This document shows, piece after piece, positions 53,950 through 63,020 of a stretch of DNA of 64,000 bases. Made by a program: the position numbers and the translations under genes. Source of the DNA: Marinobacter vulgaris (lineage in GTDB: Bacteria > Pseudomonadota > Gammaproteobacteria > Pseudomonadales > Oleiphilaceae). The notes below the pieces were generated by a model. The model did no database searches, had not been told where the DNA came from, and worked only from the letters and a program-made list of their open reading frames with translations. The DNA is taken from assembly GCF_003344045.1 (NCBI RefSeq), contig NZ_QFWX01000004.1, forward strand, positions 1 through 64,000. Reading direction: 5' to 3'. Within the stretch, counting starts at the first letter, position 1. The number at the start of each line of letters is the position of its first letter.

Positions 53950-54630
53950 TTAGATGGTTAAGCTGCCATTCTGGATCTTTGTTTCTATGTTGTTTCGGGC
54001 GGCGTTGATGTGTCGTTTCATCAGGAACTCCGCCAGTTCGCCGTCGCGCTGAGCGATGGCTTCTGCAATTCTGCGGTGCTCTCCGAGCGCCATATGGGGC
54101 CGACCGGAGGAGGTACTCAGGCGATAACGGTACATCCGGACCATATAGTAAAGATCCCCCAGCAACATTTGCGCGAGCTTTGTGTTGCGGCTGCCGGTGG
54201 CGATGCGGTGATGGAAGTCGTAGTCGCCCTCAGCCTGATAATACGCCTGGCCCTGGGCCTGTTCGATCATCCTTTCGTGGGTATCAAGGGTAGCCTGGAG
54301 ATCGACAATCTCCTCGTCGGTCATGCGCTCGGCGGCCTGTCTTGCAGCCAGACCTTCCATGGTTTCGCGAATGCGGTAGAGTTCCAGGAGTTCCTCGGCG
54401 CTGACGGACACAACTTTCACCCCGGCGTGGGGGCGGCGAACCAGTAAGCCACGGGATTCGAGGCGGCCGAGAGCTTCTCTCAAAGGGCCGCGGGTAAGGT
54501 TGAAACGGGAGCAAAGTTCCACTTCGCCGATTTTCTCACCGGGAACCAGATCGCCCTTTACGATTGCCGTTTGCAGACAATCGAAGGCTTCATCGGCGCG
54601 AGTATAAGTCTGGATTGCGGCTTCTGACAT
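53950..54630 (-). CDS. GntR-family (FCD domain) regulator of the propionate genes
   Basis: A 226-residue transcription factor. The winged helix-turn-helix covers about residues 10-75 ([32 protein letters not shown]). The FCD ligand domain follows, with the metal-binding residues in [16 protein letters not shown] (Asp and His near 150-155) and a late H near 182. It is the first gene of the prp operon and is preceded by three ATTGT-N2-ACAAT-like palindromes, so it probably represses its own operon and is relieved by 2-methylcitrate or a related intermediate. A similar site lies before prpD. There is no obvious SD before the ATG. Confidence 0.9.
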   Translation of the reverse strand: MSEAAIQTYTRADEAFDCLQTAIVKGDLVPGEKIGEVELCSRFNLTRGPLREALGRLESRGLLVRRPHAGVKVVSVSAEELLELYRIRETMEGLAARQAAERMTDEEIVDLQATLDTHERMIEQAQGQAYYQAEGDYDFHHRIATGSRNTKLAQMLLGDLYYMVRMYRYRLSTSSGRPHMALGEHRRIAEAIAQRDGELAEFLMKRHINAARNNIETKIQNGSLTI

Positions 54631-54633
54631 GGT

Positions 54634-54729
54634 TTGTCAACAATAGTTGCTGTAATAGCCAGAAATTTACGCCCGAGACCGCGCATTGTCAACAATCTAT
54701 ATACTAAAGAATGCTCAATTGTTGACATG
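54634..54729. promoter_or_regulatory. Three operator-like palindromes before the gntR-prp operon
   Basis: TTGTCAACAAT at 54634-54644, ATTGTCAACAAT at 54685-54696 and ATTGTTGACATG at 54718-54729 share the pattern ATTGT-N2-ACAAT. The first lies next to the gntR start, the second covers the -35 element, and the third is upstream. Spacing and symmetry fit autoregulation by an FCD-type GntR protein. Confidence 0.72.
54664..54692 (-). promoter_or_regulatory. Sigma-70 promoter of the gntR-prpBC-acnD-prpF operon
   Basis: On the minus strand TTGACA (54687-54692) is a perfect -35 and TAAATT (54664-54669) a -10, separated by 17 bases. The -35 is part of the middle operator palindrome. Transcription should start near 54657, about 27 bases before the gntR ATG. 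Confidence 0.75.
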
Positions 54730-54735
54730 ACACCA

Positions 54736-55872
54736 TCATTTGCCCAATAACTCCCCCACCGCCCGTAAATTGGTGACGTGGTCACACAGGGTTTTGATGA
54801 TCATCAGCATCGGGGTTGCGATGATCAGCCCCACCGGACCCCAGAGCCAACCCCAGAATAGCAGGCCGATAAAGATCGCTATTTCGTTGAGGCTGGAGAC
54901 GCGACTGGTGAGCATGGGCAGCAGCAGATTCCCCTGGATGCTGGTTATCACCAGCGATACAAGAGCGATTACGATGCCCATTTCGATAGAGCTGAACTGG
55001 ATGAACGCAGCCACACCGGCACCCACCAGCACCAGAAATGGCCCCAGATAAGGCGCGACACTAGCCAGACCCGCAACCACGCCCCAGAAAACAGCCTGCT
55101 CCATGCCAAGCAGAAGAAACGACAGCCAGGTGAAAAATCCCACGAACACCGCACCCAGCAGCATCACGAACAGGAAGCGCCGTACCTGGCCATGGAACTC
55201 GTTCATTATTCGCGCCGCCTTGCGCATACGATGGAATGAAGGCCCCGACAGTTTTACCACTTTGCGCTTATAAAGCCTCCCCGCCGCCAACATGAAGTAC
55301 ACCAGCAGCAGTGCGGAAAAAACCTGGGAAACAACGACCAGTATTGTCGATGATCCCTCCATCAGGAATTTTCGGAAATTGAAAGGCCTGTCCACAACCC
55401 TGACTCGCATTACGTCAGGCTCGTCGGCCTCCTCTTCCTCATCCTCAGCACTCTCCTCGATTTTCTTGGCCACATCCTGGGCCTTTTCCACGACGCCTTC
55501 CTCGTCCGGAGTCGAGCGCGCTTCAGCCCGCTGGAACTGCTCGATTGCCCAGGGCGCCTTGTCCAGTATGGCAATGGTTTCACGCTTCAGTGGAATACTC
55601 GCGCCGGCAATTGTGATCACCAGTATGGTCAATACAAGTGCGGCGCCGAGCGGACGCGGAATGTGGAATTTTTCCAGCCAGGACACCAGTGGATCGAGGG
55701 CGTAACTGATGAGAATGGCGCCCACCAGCGGCACCAATACGGCCTGCGCCCAGGAGATGAAATACAGCACCGCCACGGAGGTGAGCAGGATCATGGCGGT
55801 ATTGCGAACATCCACCCTCTGTATCAGGCTGTGTTCAGACACACCCTCTGGTTCCAGTTCACGCTTTTCCAT
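54736..55872 (-). CDS. AI-2E family membrane transporter
   Basis: A 378-residue inner-membrane protein with about eight hydrophobic segments. The N-terminal part contains AVLVPLVGAILISYALDPLVSWLEKFHIPRPLGAAL, the family's typical block. A charged loop with a run of acidic residues (about 140-155) interrupts the middle. The C-terminal half holds FWGVVAGLASVAPYLGPFLVLVGAG and LLFWGWLWGPVGLIIATPMLM, as in AI-2E/PerM proteins. The substrate is unknown; family members export ions or small molecules. It starts 2 bases after the opgD stop, with AGAGGG upstream, so it belongs to the glucan operon. Confidence 0.9.
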   Translation of the reverse strand: MEKRELEPEGVSEHSLIQRVDVRNTAMILLTSVAVLYFISWAQAVLVPLVGAILISYALDPLVSWLEKFHIPRPLGAALVLTILVITIAGASIPLKRETIAILDKAPWAIEQFQRAEARSTPDEEGVVEKAQDVAKKIEESAEDEEEEADEPDVMRVRVVDRPFNFRKFLMEGSSTILVVVSQVFSALLLVYFMLAAGRLYKRKVVKLSGPSFHRMRKAARIMNEFHGQVRRFLFVMLLGAVFVGFFTWLSFLLLGMEQAVFWGVVAGLASVAPYLGPFLVLVGAGVAAFIQFSSIEMGIVIALVSLVITSIQGNLLLPMLTSRVSSLNEIAIFIGLLFWGWLWGPVGLIIATPMLMIIKTLCDHVTNLRAVGELLGK

Positions 55873-55874
55873 GA

Positions 55875-57455
55875 CTATGCCCTCTCTTGCTGCGGCGGTG
55901 GTGTGTACTGGTACAGCCAGGTTTCCGTCAGTATCTGGCCGCCCAGCCGCAGTTGCAGTCGCAGGTCGATGGGCTCCAGGGAGTCATCGGGCACAACATC
56001 GAACATGGCCCGATAACCGTTTATGGACGCCAGCGGACGGGCTGAGGTGATTTCCACCCGGCCGCGACTGGCGGAGATCACCGGTTCTATATCCGCATCG
56101 TCCGCAAGCATCGGCAGGGGTCCGCCGGCGAAATCCACCGCAAAACGCCAGGAAAAATAGGTTCTCTCCTGACCGATAACGCCACCGATTCCGGTGCGAG
56201 TTGCCTGTACGGTCCCCAACGCGTCTGGCCGGCGGGGCGGCTCTGCACCCCAGGTCAGCGTGTAGGCAAAGAGGTGCTCATTCCCGGGCTCCAGTGGCTG
56301 TTCCGGGTTCCAGAAGGCGACGATGTTGTCAAAGGTTTCGTCCTGGGTAGGAATTTCAACCAGCATCACGCTGCCGGAGCCCCAATCCCCCTGTGGCTCT
56401 ACCCAGGCACTGGGTCGCTTGTCATAAAACACGCCATCATCCTGGTAGTTGCTGAAATCACGGTCACGCTGAAGCAGGCCAAACCCCCTCGGGTTTTTGT
56501 CGACAAAACTGTTTACCCGCAGTGACCGGGGATTGACCAGCGGCCGCCAGAGCCACTCACCCTGGCCGTTATGCACCGACAGCCCGTCAGAATCATGGAT
56601 CTCCGGGCGCCAGTCGTTGGCCATCCGACGGTGGTTCTCACCGGCCTGGTACATGCTGGTCAGCGGCGCTATCCCTACACGCTCCATGAATTTGCGGGGG
56701 TAAAGCGCCACATCCACTTTCATGACCATGTCCGGTCCCGGGGTCATGGTGAATGCGTAGGCGCCGGTGGTGCTGGGGGAATCCAGCAAGGCGTACACCA
56801 CCAGCTGGTGACTGCCCGGTATCGGTTTTTCCAGCCAGAAGGCAGTGAACTCCGGGAACTCTTCTCCGCTATTCAGTGCCGTGTCGATGGCCAGTCCCCT
56901 TGCGGACAGACCATATTGCATATCCGACCCCACCGCGCGGAAATAGCTGGCGCCCAGAAACGCGGCGAGATCCCGTTCGTAATCGGTGTGGAAATGAACC
57001 CGGAATCCGGCGTAGCCAAGATCCTCGGGCAGTTCGCCGAGAGACTCTTCGCCCTCGTAACGAAAGTAGTCTGGTTGATAGGCCACTTCCCGGGCCTGGC
57101 CGTCTACCACCTCGTGGATCCTCACCGGGGACTGAAAATACAGGCCGAGGTGGAATAACTGGACCTGGAAGGCGGTGTCGGTATCACGCCAGAGCGCTTC
57201 TTCAGGGCGAAAACGAATAGCCTGGTAATCGTCCCAGGACAGGTTTTTCAGTGAGTCCGGCAAGGTTCCCTCCCCGGATTGCCAGGGCTCCTCTGCCAAG
57301 GATCGGGCGTGCCCCTTGAGCCAGGCATAGCTGAACGACCGGGCCTCGCTTAGCGTCTCGGCCTGTGCCTGCCGGCTGGCCATCAGCGCGGACAGGGGCA
57401 ATGCCTGGATACCTGCAAGGGCAATAAAGGTCTTGATCAGTTGGCGTCTGTCCAT
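55875..57455 (-). CDS. opgD: Periplasmic glucan biosynthesis protein OpgD
   Basis: A 526-residue periplasmic protein of the OpgG/OpgD family, shaping osmoregulated periplasmic glucans. The start MDRRQLIKTFIALAGIQALPL looks like a Tat signal (D-R-R-x-h-I-K), as known for E. coli OpgD, with cleavage after AQA near residue 32. The family domain covers about 35-520, with SFSYAWLKGHARSLA, YQAIRFRPEEALW, GVGSDMQYGLSARG-like residues and GEWLWRPLVNPRSLRVNSF. It overlaps the opgH stop by 19 bases and has GGAG 6 bases before the ATG. It is a paralogue of the OpgG gene two genes upstream. Confidence 0.92.
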   Translation of the reverse strand: MDRRQLIKTFIALAGIQALPLSALMASRQAQAETLSEARSFSYAWLKGHARSLAEEPWQSGEGTLPDSLKNLSWDDYQAIRFRPEEALWRDTDTAFQVQLFHLGLYFQSPVRIHEVVDGQAREVAYQPDYFRYEGEESLGELPEDLGYAGFRVHFHTDYERDLAAFLGASYFRAVGSDMQYGLSARGLAIDTALNSGEEFPEFTAFWLEKPIPGSHQLVVYALLDSPSTTGAYAFTMTPGPDMVMKVDVALYPRKFMERVGIAPLTSMYQAGENHRRMANDWRPEIHDSDGLSVHNGQGEWLWRPLVNPRSLRVNSFVDKNPRGFGLLQRDRDFSNYQDDGVFYDKRPSAWVEPQGDWGSGSVMLVEIPTQDETFDNIVAFWNPEQPLEPGNEHLFAYTLTWGAEPPRRPDALGTVQATRTGIGGVIGQERTYFSWRFAVDFAGGPLPMLADDADIEPVISASRGRVEITSARPLASINGYRAMFDVVPDDSLEPIDLRLQLRLGGQILTETWLYQYTPPPQQERA

Positions 57456-59590
57456 GGTGCGCTCCGTTTCCTGCGTTTTCTTCCTTTTCGGCTCAGCATG
57501 GTAATACGCCGGTCCCAGAAACTGTCGGGGGGTGCCTGCCAGGCAAGCTGGTGCAGCTCCCTCAGCGACTGCCTGTCACGGAATATCTGGCTGAGTTCGC
57601 TGCGGGACAGTCTGCCCGGCCCCTCCGTACCGCATCGCTCCACCAGTGGCCCCAGCAACTCCGCCCTCTTGGCAAGGCGGACATTTCTTGCCAATGCCTG
57701 ATGAAGCCGGTTAAGCCTGGGCCGCACTACCGCTTCCTCCACCGCTGTCAGCATGGAAGCGTTGGCACTGCCACTCCTGGCCGCACGGGCGTCCTCCAGC
57801 ACCTGCACGGGTACCCGTTCTTCCGGTATCAGTAACATGCCCCACTTGCGCAGGGCCTGCCCCGGCCCAACCCGGCTCAGCAAGACCGACGTGGGTGCCG
57901 CCAGTATCAGCGGAATGGCCACCGGCAGCGACCAGAGGAAGAACATGGGATCCAGGCTCCAGGCAAACGCGGACCAGCCGGCAGCCACCACCATTCCGGG
58001 AAACTGGGTTACGAAGGCATCCCGCCAGGCGGTTTCCTGGGTGCGGTTCTGCCCGGCCCAGGTCAGCGACAGATTCAGCAGGGCGCCGATCACATAGCGG
58101 CTGTGGGCCATCATCCGAATAGGTGCGAGCAGTACCGAAATCACAATTTCCACCAGTACACTCGCCAGCAGCCTCAATACCCCGCCAAACTGCCTGGCAG
58201 CGCCGTGAATAACTGCGTCGAGAACTGCCAGGAACTTGGGAATAAACAGCAGCGACAACGTGCTAAGCGCCAGACCCAGGGCCCATTCCGGTCGCCATTC
58301 CGGCCAGAGCGGGAACAGCCCCTGATGCCCCTCCGGGAAATAGTCGATGCTGGCAACGGTCATCTGCACCGCTTCCACGGTGGTAAGAATCAGGAACGCC
58401 AGCCATAGCGGCGAGGCCATATAAGCCATGACGCCGTTCAGCAGAGCCATCCTGTGCGCCAGCCGAAGCCGGCGCCCGAACAGCAGAATCCACAGGTGCT
58501 GGAGATTTCCCCGCGACCAGCGGTTGTCCCGGGCCAGCTCGTCCGACAGGGTTGGCGGTGACTCCTCAAAGCTGTTGCCAAGTCCGGGCTCCAGCCAGAC
58601 TTCGTAACCGGCCCGGCCCATGTAGGCCGCTTCCACGAAATCGTGGCTCATGATGGGACCACGGAACAGGCCGAACCCCCGCAGTTTGCGCAGGCCGCAG
58701 TGATCCATAAAGGGTTTGATCCGGATGATCGCGTTGTGCCCCCAGAACGCGGCATCGCCCATCTGGATAGCGGCAAGACCACTGGCAAACAGGGTGGAAT
58801 AGAGACGGTTGGAAAACTGCTGAACCCGGGCAAACAGCGACTCGCCGTTGATAATGGAGGGGGCGGTCTGCAGTATGCCCACGTTCGGCTCACGTTCCAT
58901 CAGTTGCACCATGCGTACGATGGTATCTGCACTGAGCAGACTGTCGGCATCGAGAACCACCGTATAGCGATAGCGGCGTCCCCAGCGGCGCAGGAAATCC
59001 GCCACGTTGCCGCTCTTGAAGTTGAGGTTCACCCGCCGGCGGCGATAGAAAAGACGCCCCTCTGCCCCAAGCTCCTGGCACAGCTGATACCAGATGGCCT
59101 GCTCCTCAAGCCAGACGTTGGGGTCGCGGCTGTCGGAGAGAATATGGAATTCGAACTGGTCCAGGTGTCCGGAGCGCTCCAGGTCCTGATACACCGCCTT
59201 TAGCCCGCAGAGCGTCCAGTACACCGGCTCGTGGTAAACCGGCATGATGATGGCGGTTGGGGCCAGCGGCGTAGCCTCCAACGCTGCACCGGCATGACGT
59301 TTGAGAAGGCTGTAGCGATCTCCCCCGATTAGCCTGAGCACGAAACCGAACAGGCCCGTCCAGAAGCCAACGGCAATCCACATGTACAGCAGAGCAAACA
59401 GCACCAACAGCCCCAGCTCGACCAGAGTGCCGCCGTGATAAGGCAGAACCCAGAGCAGAAAATAGCAGGCGACAAGGGTTTGTCCCACCACAAAAACAGT
59501 CAGCAAGAGGCGCCTGAAGGTGGCGACCCTGCGCCAGCTGCCGGAACGCCTCCGCGCCTTTGTTGCTGCCGAATTATCCATTTCAGTCAT
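57437..59590 (-). CDS. opgH: Glucan glucosyltransferase OpgH
   Basis: A 717-residue inner-membrane GT2 that makes the beta-1,2-linked glucan backbone from UDP-glucose. Two membrane segments near residues 25-90 precede the catalytic part: TAIIMPVYHEPVYWTLCGL (about 113-131), VVLDADSLLSADTIVRMV (about 212-229), MSHDFVEAAYMGRAGYEVWLEP, and RDNRWSRGNLQH, the R/QxxRW motif. Several membrane segments follow. The protein is shorter than E. coli OpgH (847 residues), mainly at the N-terminus, where the cytoplasmic extension is missing. Its start overlaps the small gene before it by 8 bases. galU, which makes UDP-glucose, lies a few kilobases away. Confidence 0.93.
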   Translation of the reverse strand: MTEMDNSAATKARRRSGSWRRVATFRRLLLTVFVVGQTLVACYFLLWVLPYHGGTLVELGLLVLFALLYMWIAVGFWTGLFGFVLRLIGGDRYSLLKRHAGAALEATPLAPTAIIMPVYHEPVYWTLCGLKAVYQDLERSGHLDQFEFHILSDSRDPNVWLEEQAIWYQLCQELGAEGRLFYRRRRVNLNFKSGNVADFLRRWGRRYRYTVVLDADSLLSADTIVRMVQLMEREPNVGILQTAPSIINGESLFARVQQFSNRLYSTLFASGLAAIQMGDAAFWGHNAIIRIKPFMDHCGLRKLRGFGLFRGPIMSHDFVEAAYMGRAGYEVWLEPGLGNSFEESPPTLSDELARDNRWSRGNLQHLWILLFGRRLRLAHRMALLNGVMAYMASPLWLAFLILTTVEAVQMTVASIDYFPEGHQGLFPLWPEWRPEWALGLALSTLSLLFIPKFLAVLDAVIHGAARQFGGVLRLLASVLVEIVISVLLAPIRMMAHSRYVIGALLNLSLTWAGQNRTQETAWRDAFVTQFPGMVVAAGWSAFAWSLDPMFFLWSLPVAIPLILAAPTSVLLSRVGPGQALRKWGMLLIPEERVPVQVLEDARAARSGSANASMLTAVEEAVVRPRLNRLHQALARNVRLAKRAELLGPLVERCGTEGPGRLSRSELSQIFRDRQSLRELHQLAWQAPPDSFWDRRITMLSRKGRKRRKRSAPWTDAN

Positions 59591-59849
59591 ATCCGATGCA
59601 GCCGCGTCTCAGCGGCGGGTTGGCATCCGGAATGGTCTCATGGGGGCGCTCAAAGCACTCGGGAATCCTGGCAACGCACCGGGCCGGCAGGTCCGGCCCT
59701 GCGCCCTCTGCCATCTGCGTTTCCACTAGGCGCAGAGCCTGGCGGCAGGTGTCTGAGGTCAGTACAATGCCCTCGTCTCCCAGGTAGGACAGCACGCGTT
59801 CCAGCGCCCGCTGACACAGAATCTCCGGCATGATCAGCACAGCCGTCAT
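59583..59849 (-). CDS. Small conserved-looking protein between opgG and opgH
   Basis: An 88-residue protein whose ATG overlaps the opgG stop as ATGA and whose end overlaps the opgH start by 8 bases. This double coupling makes it a real gene rather than a shadow. The first two thirds (MTAVLIMPEILCQRALERVLSYLGDEGIVLTS) look like a small alpha/beta fold with a Rossmann-like strand; the C-terminal third is rich in Pro, Arg and Cys. It has four Cys but no recognised motif and no signal peptide. A role as a regulator or partner of OpgH is a guess from position. Confidence 0.75.
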   Translation of the reverse strand: MTAVLIMPEILCQRALERVLSYLGDEGIVLTSDTCRQALRLVETQMAEGAGPDLPARCVARIPECFERPHETIPDANPPLRRGCIGYD

Positions 59850-61399
59850 GATCCCGCCTGAGCCGCCCTGGCAGCCTCGGACAACGAATAGGTCCAGACT
59901 TCTGTCAGGGGCTGGTCATCCAGCATCAACTGGCCGCGAAGCACCGAATTGGTTGCTTTGCCGGGACGCACCAGCATCGACAGGCGCCAGTTGTTGTCCG
60001 CCTCGATGAATTCGACATAATGCTCGAGGATTTCAGTGCCTTCGCTGCCGCCGCCCGCACTGACGGTGCCAATCACCGGGGCATCGGGCTTGAGCTTTTC
60101 CAGTGGCCCTCCGGCAAAATCGACAATGATCCGGAGCGAATTCTCGACCGCGCCACCGCCGGTGCGATTACCATCTCCCACGAACGTCTTTATTGCCCGA
60201 CCGCTGTCCTGGCCGGCCACATCAGGGCCACCAAAGCTGAGGGTATAGGCGAACTGCTGACGTGTCCCTGCGCTCGCATCTTCCGCCGGCTTCCAGAAGG
60301 CAACAATATTGTCGTTGGTCTCGGAATTCGTGGGTATCTCCACCAGCACGACTTCTCCATCAGACCAGCCCTGTCGGGGCGATACCCAGGCACTGGGGCG
60401 GAGGTCATAGCGAGCCTCCGCGTCCTCGAACTGGTGGAAGGCGGTGTCTCTCTGGATAAGACCAAAGCCACCCAGGCGCTTCACCTGCAGATAACTGAGG
60501 TTGAGGCGAGAGGGATTCACCAGTGGCCGCCACAACCATTCACCGCTGCCCTCATCATGGATCAGCAGGCCATCGGAATCGTGAACCTGTGGCCGCCATT
60601 CTCCGGCCGGCCGTTTGGTGTTTTCGCCGTAATAGAACATCGACGTGAGCGGCGCCAGGCCCGGCTGATCCACGGCATTGCGAAAAAACAACTCCGCAGT
60701 GACTTCAACCCGGGTTATGGACCCGGGATGTATGTCGAAGCGATAGGCGCCCGACACGCTGGGACCGTTCAGCAACCCGTAGACCCGCATGCGATCGCTG
60801 CCACCCCCGGGCCGTTCAAGCCAGAACTCCACGAAGGAGGGAAACTCTTCGCCGGAGGGCAAACCGGTGTTCACGGCAATGCCCCTGGCCGAAAGCCCGA
60901 ACCGGTTTTCCGTTCCTACGCCGCGGAAGTAGCTTGCGCCGGCAAAAACCAGGAACTGGTTATATTCGGCTCCCTCCCCCAGTGGATAGGTGAGTTTGAA
61001 GCCGGCATGGCCGAGATTGGCGGGTATTCGTTTGGCAAGGTCACTGTTGGGGAAGCTGTAGGCAGACTTGTCGAAAGGGATAGGCTTTACCCCATCGGCG
61101 TCGATCTCGTTCAGTTGCACCGTGTGGGTATAGAAGTTGCCAGGGGGCACCGTCATCACCTGAAAGCGGGATCGGCCTTCGCGCCAGAGGCTCACCTCGG
61201 GATTGAACCGGATGGCCTGATAGTCCTGGTAATTCAGTTCTCTGAGGAAGGCCGGCACTTCTGGCGGCGGCTCGTATTTTCCTTCGGCCAGGGCCCGGGC
61301 CCTGTCAACCACCTTTTCAAACTCAAAAGCCTGGGCCGGAAACGTATAGAGTAGACACTGCAACATAAGCAGCGCGAGCAATCCTGTCCCTGAGCGCAT
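59846..61399 (-). CDS. opgG: Periplasmic glucan biosynthesis protein OpgG
   Basis: A 517-residue periplasmic protein with a Sec signal peptide (GLLALLMLQCLLYTFPAQA, cut before FEFEKVV). The OpgG family domain follows: FEKVVDRARALAEGKYEPPP, YQDYQAIRFNPEVSLWREG, GASYFRGVGTENRFGLSARGIAV and GEWLWRPLVNPSRLNLSY. OpgG is needed for glucan backbone formation with OpgH. GGAG lies 4 bases before the ATG. It is the first gene of the operon opgG-small protein-opgH-opgD-AI-2E. A 444-residue open frame on the other strand is a shadow. About 80 bases separate it from the barrel gene upstream. Confidence 0.95.
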   Translation of the reverse strand: MRSGTGLLALLMLQCLLYTFPAQAFEFEKVVDRARALAEGKYEPPPEVPAFLRELNYQDYQAIRFNPEVSLWREGRSRFQVMTVPPGNFYTHTVQLNEIDADGVKPIPFDKSAYSFPNSDLAKRIPANLGHAGFKLTYPLGEGAEYNQFLVFAGASYFRGVGTENRFGLSARGIAVNTGLPSGEEFPSFVEFWLERPGGGSDRMRVYGLLNGPSVSGAYRFDIHPGSITRVEVTAELFFRNAVDQPGLAPLTSMFYYGENTKRPAGEWRPQVHDSDGLLIHDEGSGEWLWRPLVNPSRLNLSYLQVKRLGGFGLIQRDTAFHQFEDAEARYDLRPSAWVSPRQGWSDGEVVLVEIPTNSETNDNIVAFWKPAEDASAGTRQQFAYTLSFGGPDVAGQDSGRAIKTFVGDGNRTGGGAVENSLRIIVDFAGGPLEKLKPDAPVIGTVSAGGGSEGTEILEHYVEFIEADNNWRLSMLVRPGKATNSVLRGQLMLDDQPLTEVWTYSLSEAARAAQAGS

Positions 61400-61477
61400 G
61401 GTTCTCCAACCTCGATAACATCCCTTTGACTACTAATGTAGCACCTTCAGTTGAATCATACTCAAGTGACATCTCCG

Positions 61478-62653
61478 TCAGATTCCCATGGACAGCGAAA
61501 AGCGCACGTCGGGATAGTCCGGCATTGTCAGCGCCATGGTGGAGGCGCGGATCATCCGGCCCACGCTGACGTTTGCCGTAAATGCCCGGCCCTGCATCTG
61601 CAGTGAGACCTGGCCGGCGCTGGCGTTGCCATGCCGACCTGCCTGGGCGCTGGAATAGGGAATCCAGCCCTGCAGCACAGCAAAGTTCACGCTGGACAGC
61701 ACCCCGTCCACGAATGGCATTGGCCAGGCCGGGCTTGCGGTGGTCAGCCGAAGCCAGCCCCCTGTCACCACAGACACGGACTGGCCATTGAAACCGCTGA
61801 GCATGGAGGGACCGGCAACTGTCAGGTATTCCGACGAAGGGAGGTCTTCATCCGCAAACTGATACCGCCCGTTCACCCGCCAGTTCCACTCGAACATTTC
61901 CTGCTCGATCGAGGCAGACACGGCCACCTTGTAGAACGCCCGTTCATCGGTCCTGCCATCCTGCAACGGATAATCGGTGGCGCGGAACTCGCGGCCACTG
62001 AACGCCTGAATCCATGTATTGGCAACCACACCGGCACCGAGCTTATGCCCGCCCCTTGCTTCCATACCAAAGGAGGAAAGCTGGTAGCGGGATTCTGAAA
62101 CCAGACTGTCCTCCTGGAAAGATTCGCTGTTCCTGCCCTCATGCCGGGCGATGCCATCAAAGGCCATACCAAACCCGGAGAACAGCGGCCGGCTTACACC
62201 CAGGCCCAGCGCCCGGGATTCGCCACTGGCGTTGAAACGACGGCCACCATTGCTGACCGCGCGATCATAGCGGGATCTTCCCGCCTCGATGCGCAATTGG
62301 TTAACCCCTGCCGGAAAACGGTAGCGAATGGATGCGCCACTGGACCCGGCATCGTATTTGTAGGAACGGGCATCGTGGTAATTGAAGCCAATGGCATCAC
62401 GCTGACCGACCAGGCGGTCGGCAGCCACGCCCACGGCTCCATCAATGCCATCACTGTTCACTTCGGTCCTGCCGGAAAACTTCAAACGGGACCTTAACCA
62501 GTGCTCGCGCTCATCCCGGAACGCATCGACACTGCCGGCCAGATTATCCGGGTGGGGCTGCCAGCCGTTGCGCAGCCACGAGCCGTTTTCTTCAGCGTAG
62601 AGAGGCGAACTGATCGCGCACAACAGTAGAGCAATGAGCGTTGGCAACTTCAA
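61478..62653 (-). CDS. TpsB-like outer-membrane barrel protein without POTRA domains
   Basis: A 391-residue exported protein with a signal peptide (PTLIALLLCAISSPLYA). The rest consists of amphipathic beta strands. Features of the FhaC/ShlB (TpsB) barrel are visible: SIRYRFPAGVNQLRIEAGRSRYDR, ALGLGVSRPLFSGFGMAFDGIARHEGR and LSGFNGQSVSVVTGGWLRL, which corresponds to the V-R-G-F/Y-loop region. Only about 30 residues lie between the signal and the first strands, so no POTRA domain fits. The start codon is TTG (62653), with AGGA 9 bases upstream; no in-frame ATG exists before it. It precedes opgG in the same direction. Its function is unknown; secretion or anchoring of a surface molecule is possible. 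Confidence 0.7.
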   Translation of the reverse strand: MKLPTLIALLLCAISSPLYAEENGSWLRNGWQPHPDNLAGSVDAFRDEREHWLRSRLKFSGRTEVNSDGIDGAVGVAADRLVGQRDAIGFNYHDARSYKYDAGSSGASIRYRFPAGVNQLRIEAGRSRYDRAVSNGGRRFNASGESRALGLGVSRPLFSGFGMAFDGIARHEGRNSESFQEDSLVSESRYQLSSFGMEARGGHKLGAGVVANTWIQAFSGREFRATDYPLQDGRTDERAFYKVAVSASIEQEMFEWNWRVNGRYQFADEDLPSSEYLTVAGPSMLSGFNGQSVSVVTGGWLRLTTASPAWPMPFVDGVLSSVNFAVLQGWIPYSSAQAGRHGNASAGQVSLQMQGRAFTANVSVGRMIRASTMALTMPDYPDVRFSLSMGI

Positions 62654-63020
62654 TGGTTACAATCCTGCCAGCCAGCACCGGCCACACTGCGGATGGAAAG
62701 CCGGATTTCTTAAGAATTTTTCATGAGGCGAGAATGTATTGCACCAGAGGCCATAAATCCAGCGTCTGTTGCCAAACTTTACAAATTAAATATGTATATA
62801 ATACAGTCACTTGTGATCACTTTTGAATGTTTTTTCTATTAAAATCAACAACCAATACCAAAGGTGACGGGAGTCTCTTTTTAACCAATCTCTACATTTG
62901 GGTACCCGGGCCTCCATTTACGACAACAACTTGGTTACACTTGGCACAGTTCGTGAGTCAGCCCTCAAGGATGACTGCCTCACAACAGGCCGTGACCAAA
63001 GCGAATATAAGGACGAACCT
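62654..63020. other. Intergenic region between the barrel gene and galU
   Basis: The two genes are divergent across these 367 bases. An AT-rich stretch near 62775-62810 (TTTACA and TATATAATAC) probably holds promoters, but no pair with normal 16-18-base spacing is convincing. The galU frame is open upstream to 62898 but has no better start. Nothing else was recognised. Confidence 0.5.

Noticed and set aside
60020..61354. 444-codon open frame opposite opgG
   Set aside because: OpgG on the minus strand is a full family match. The antisense frame has no ribosome-binding site or domain and is explained by GC-rich third positions.
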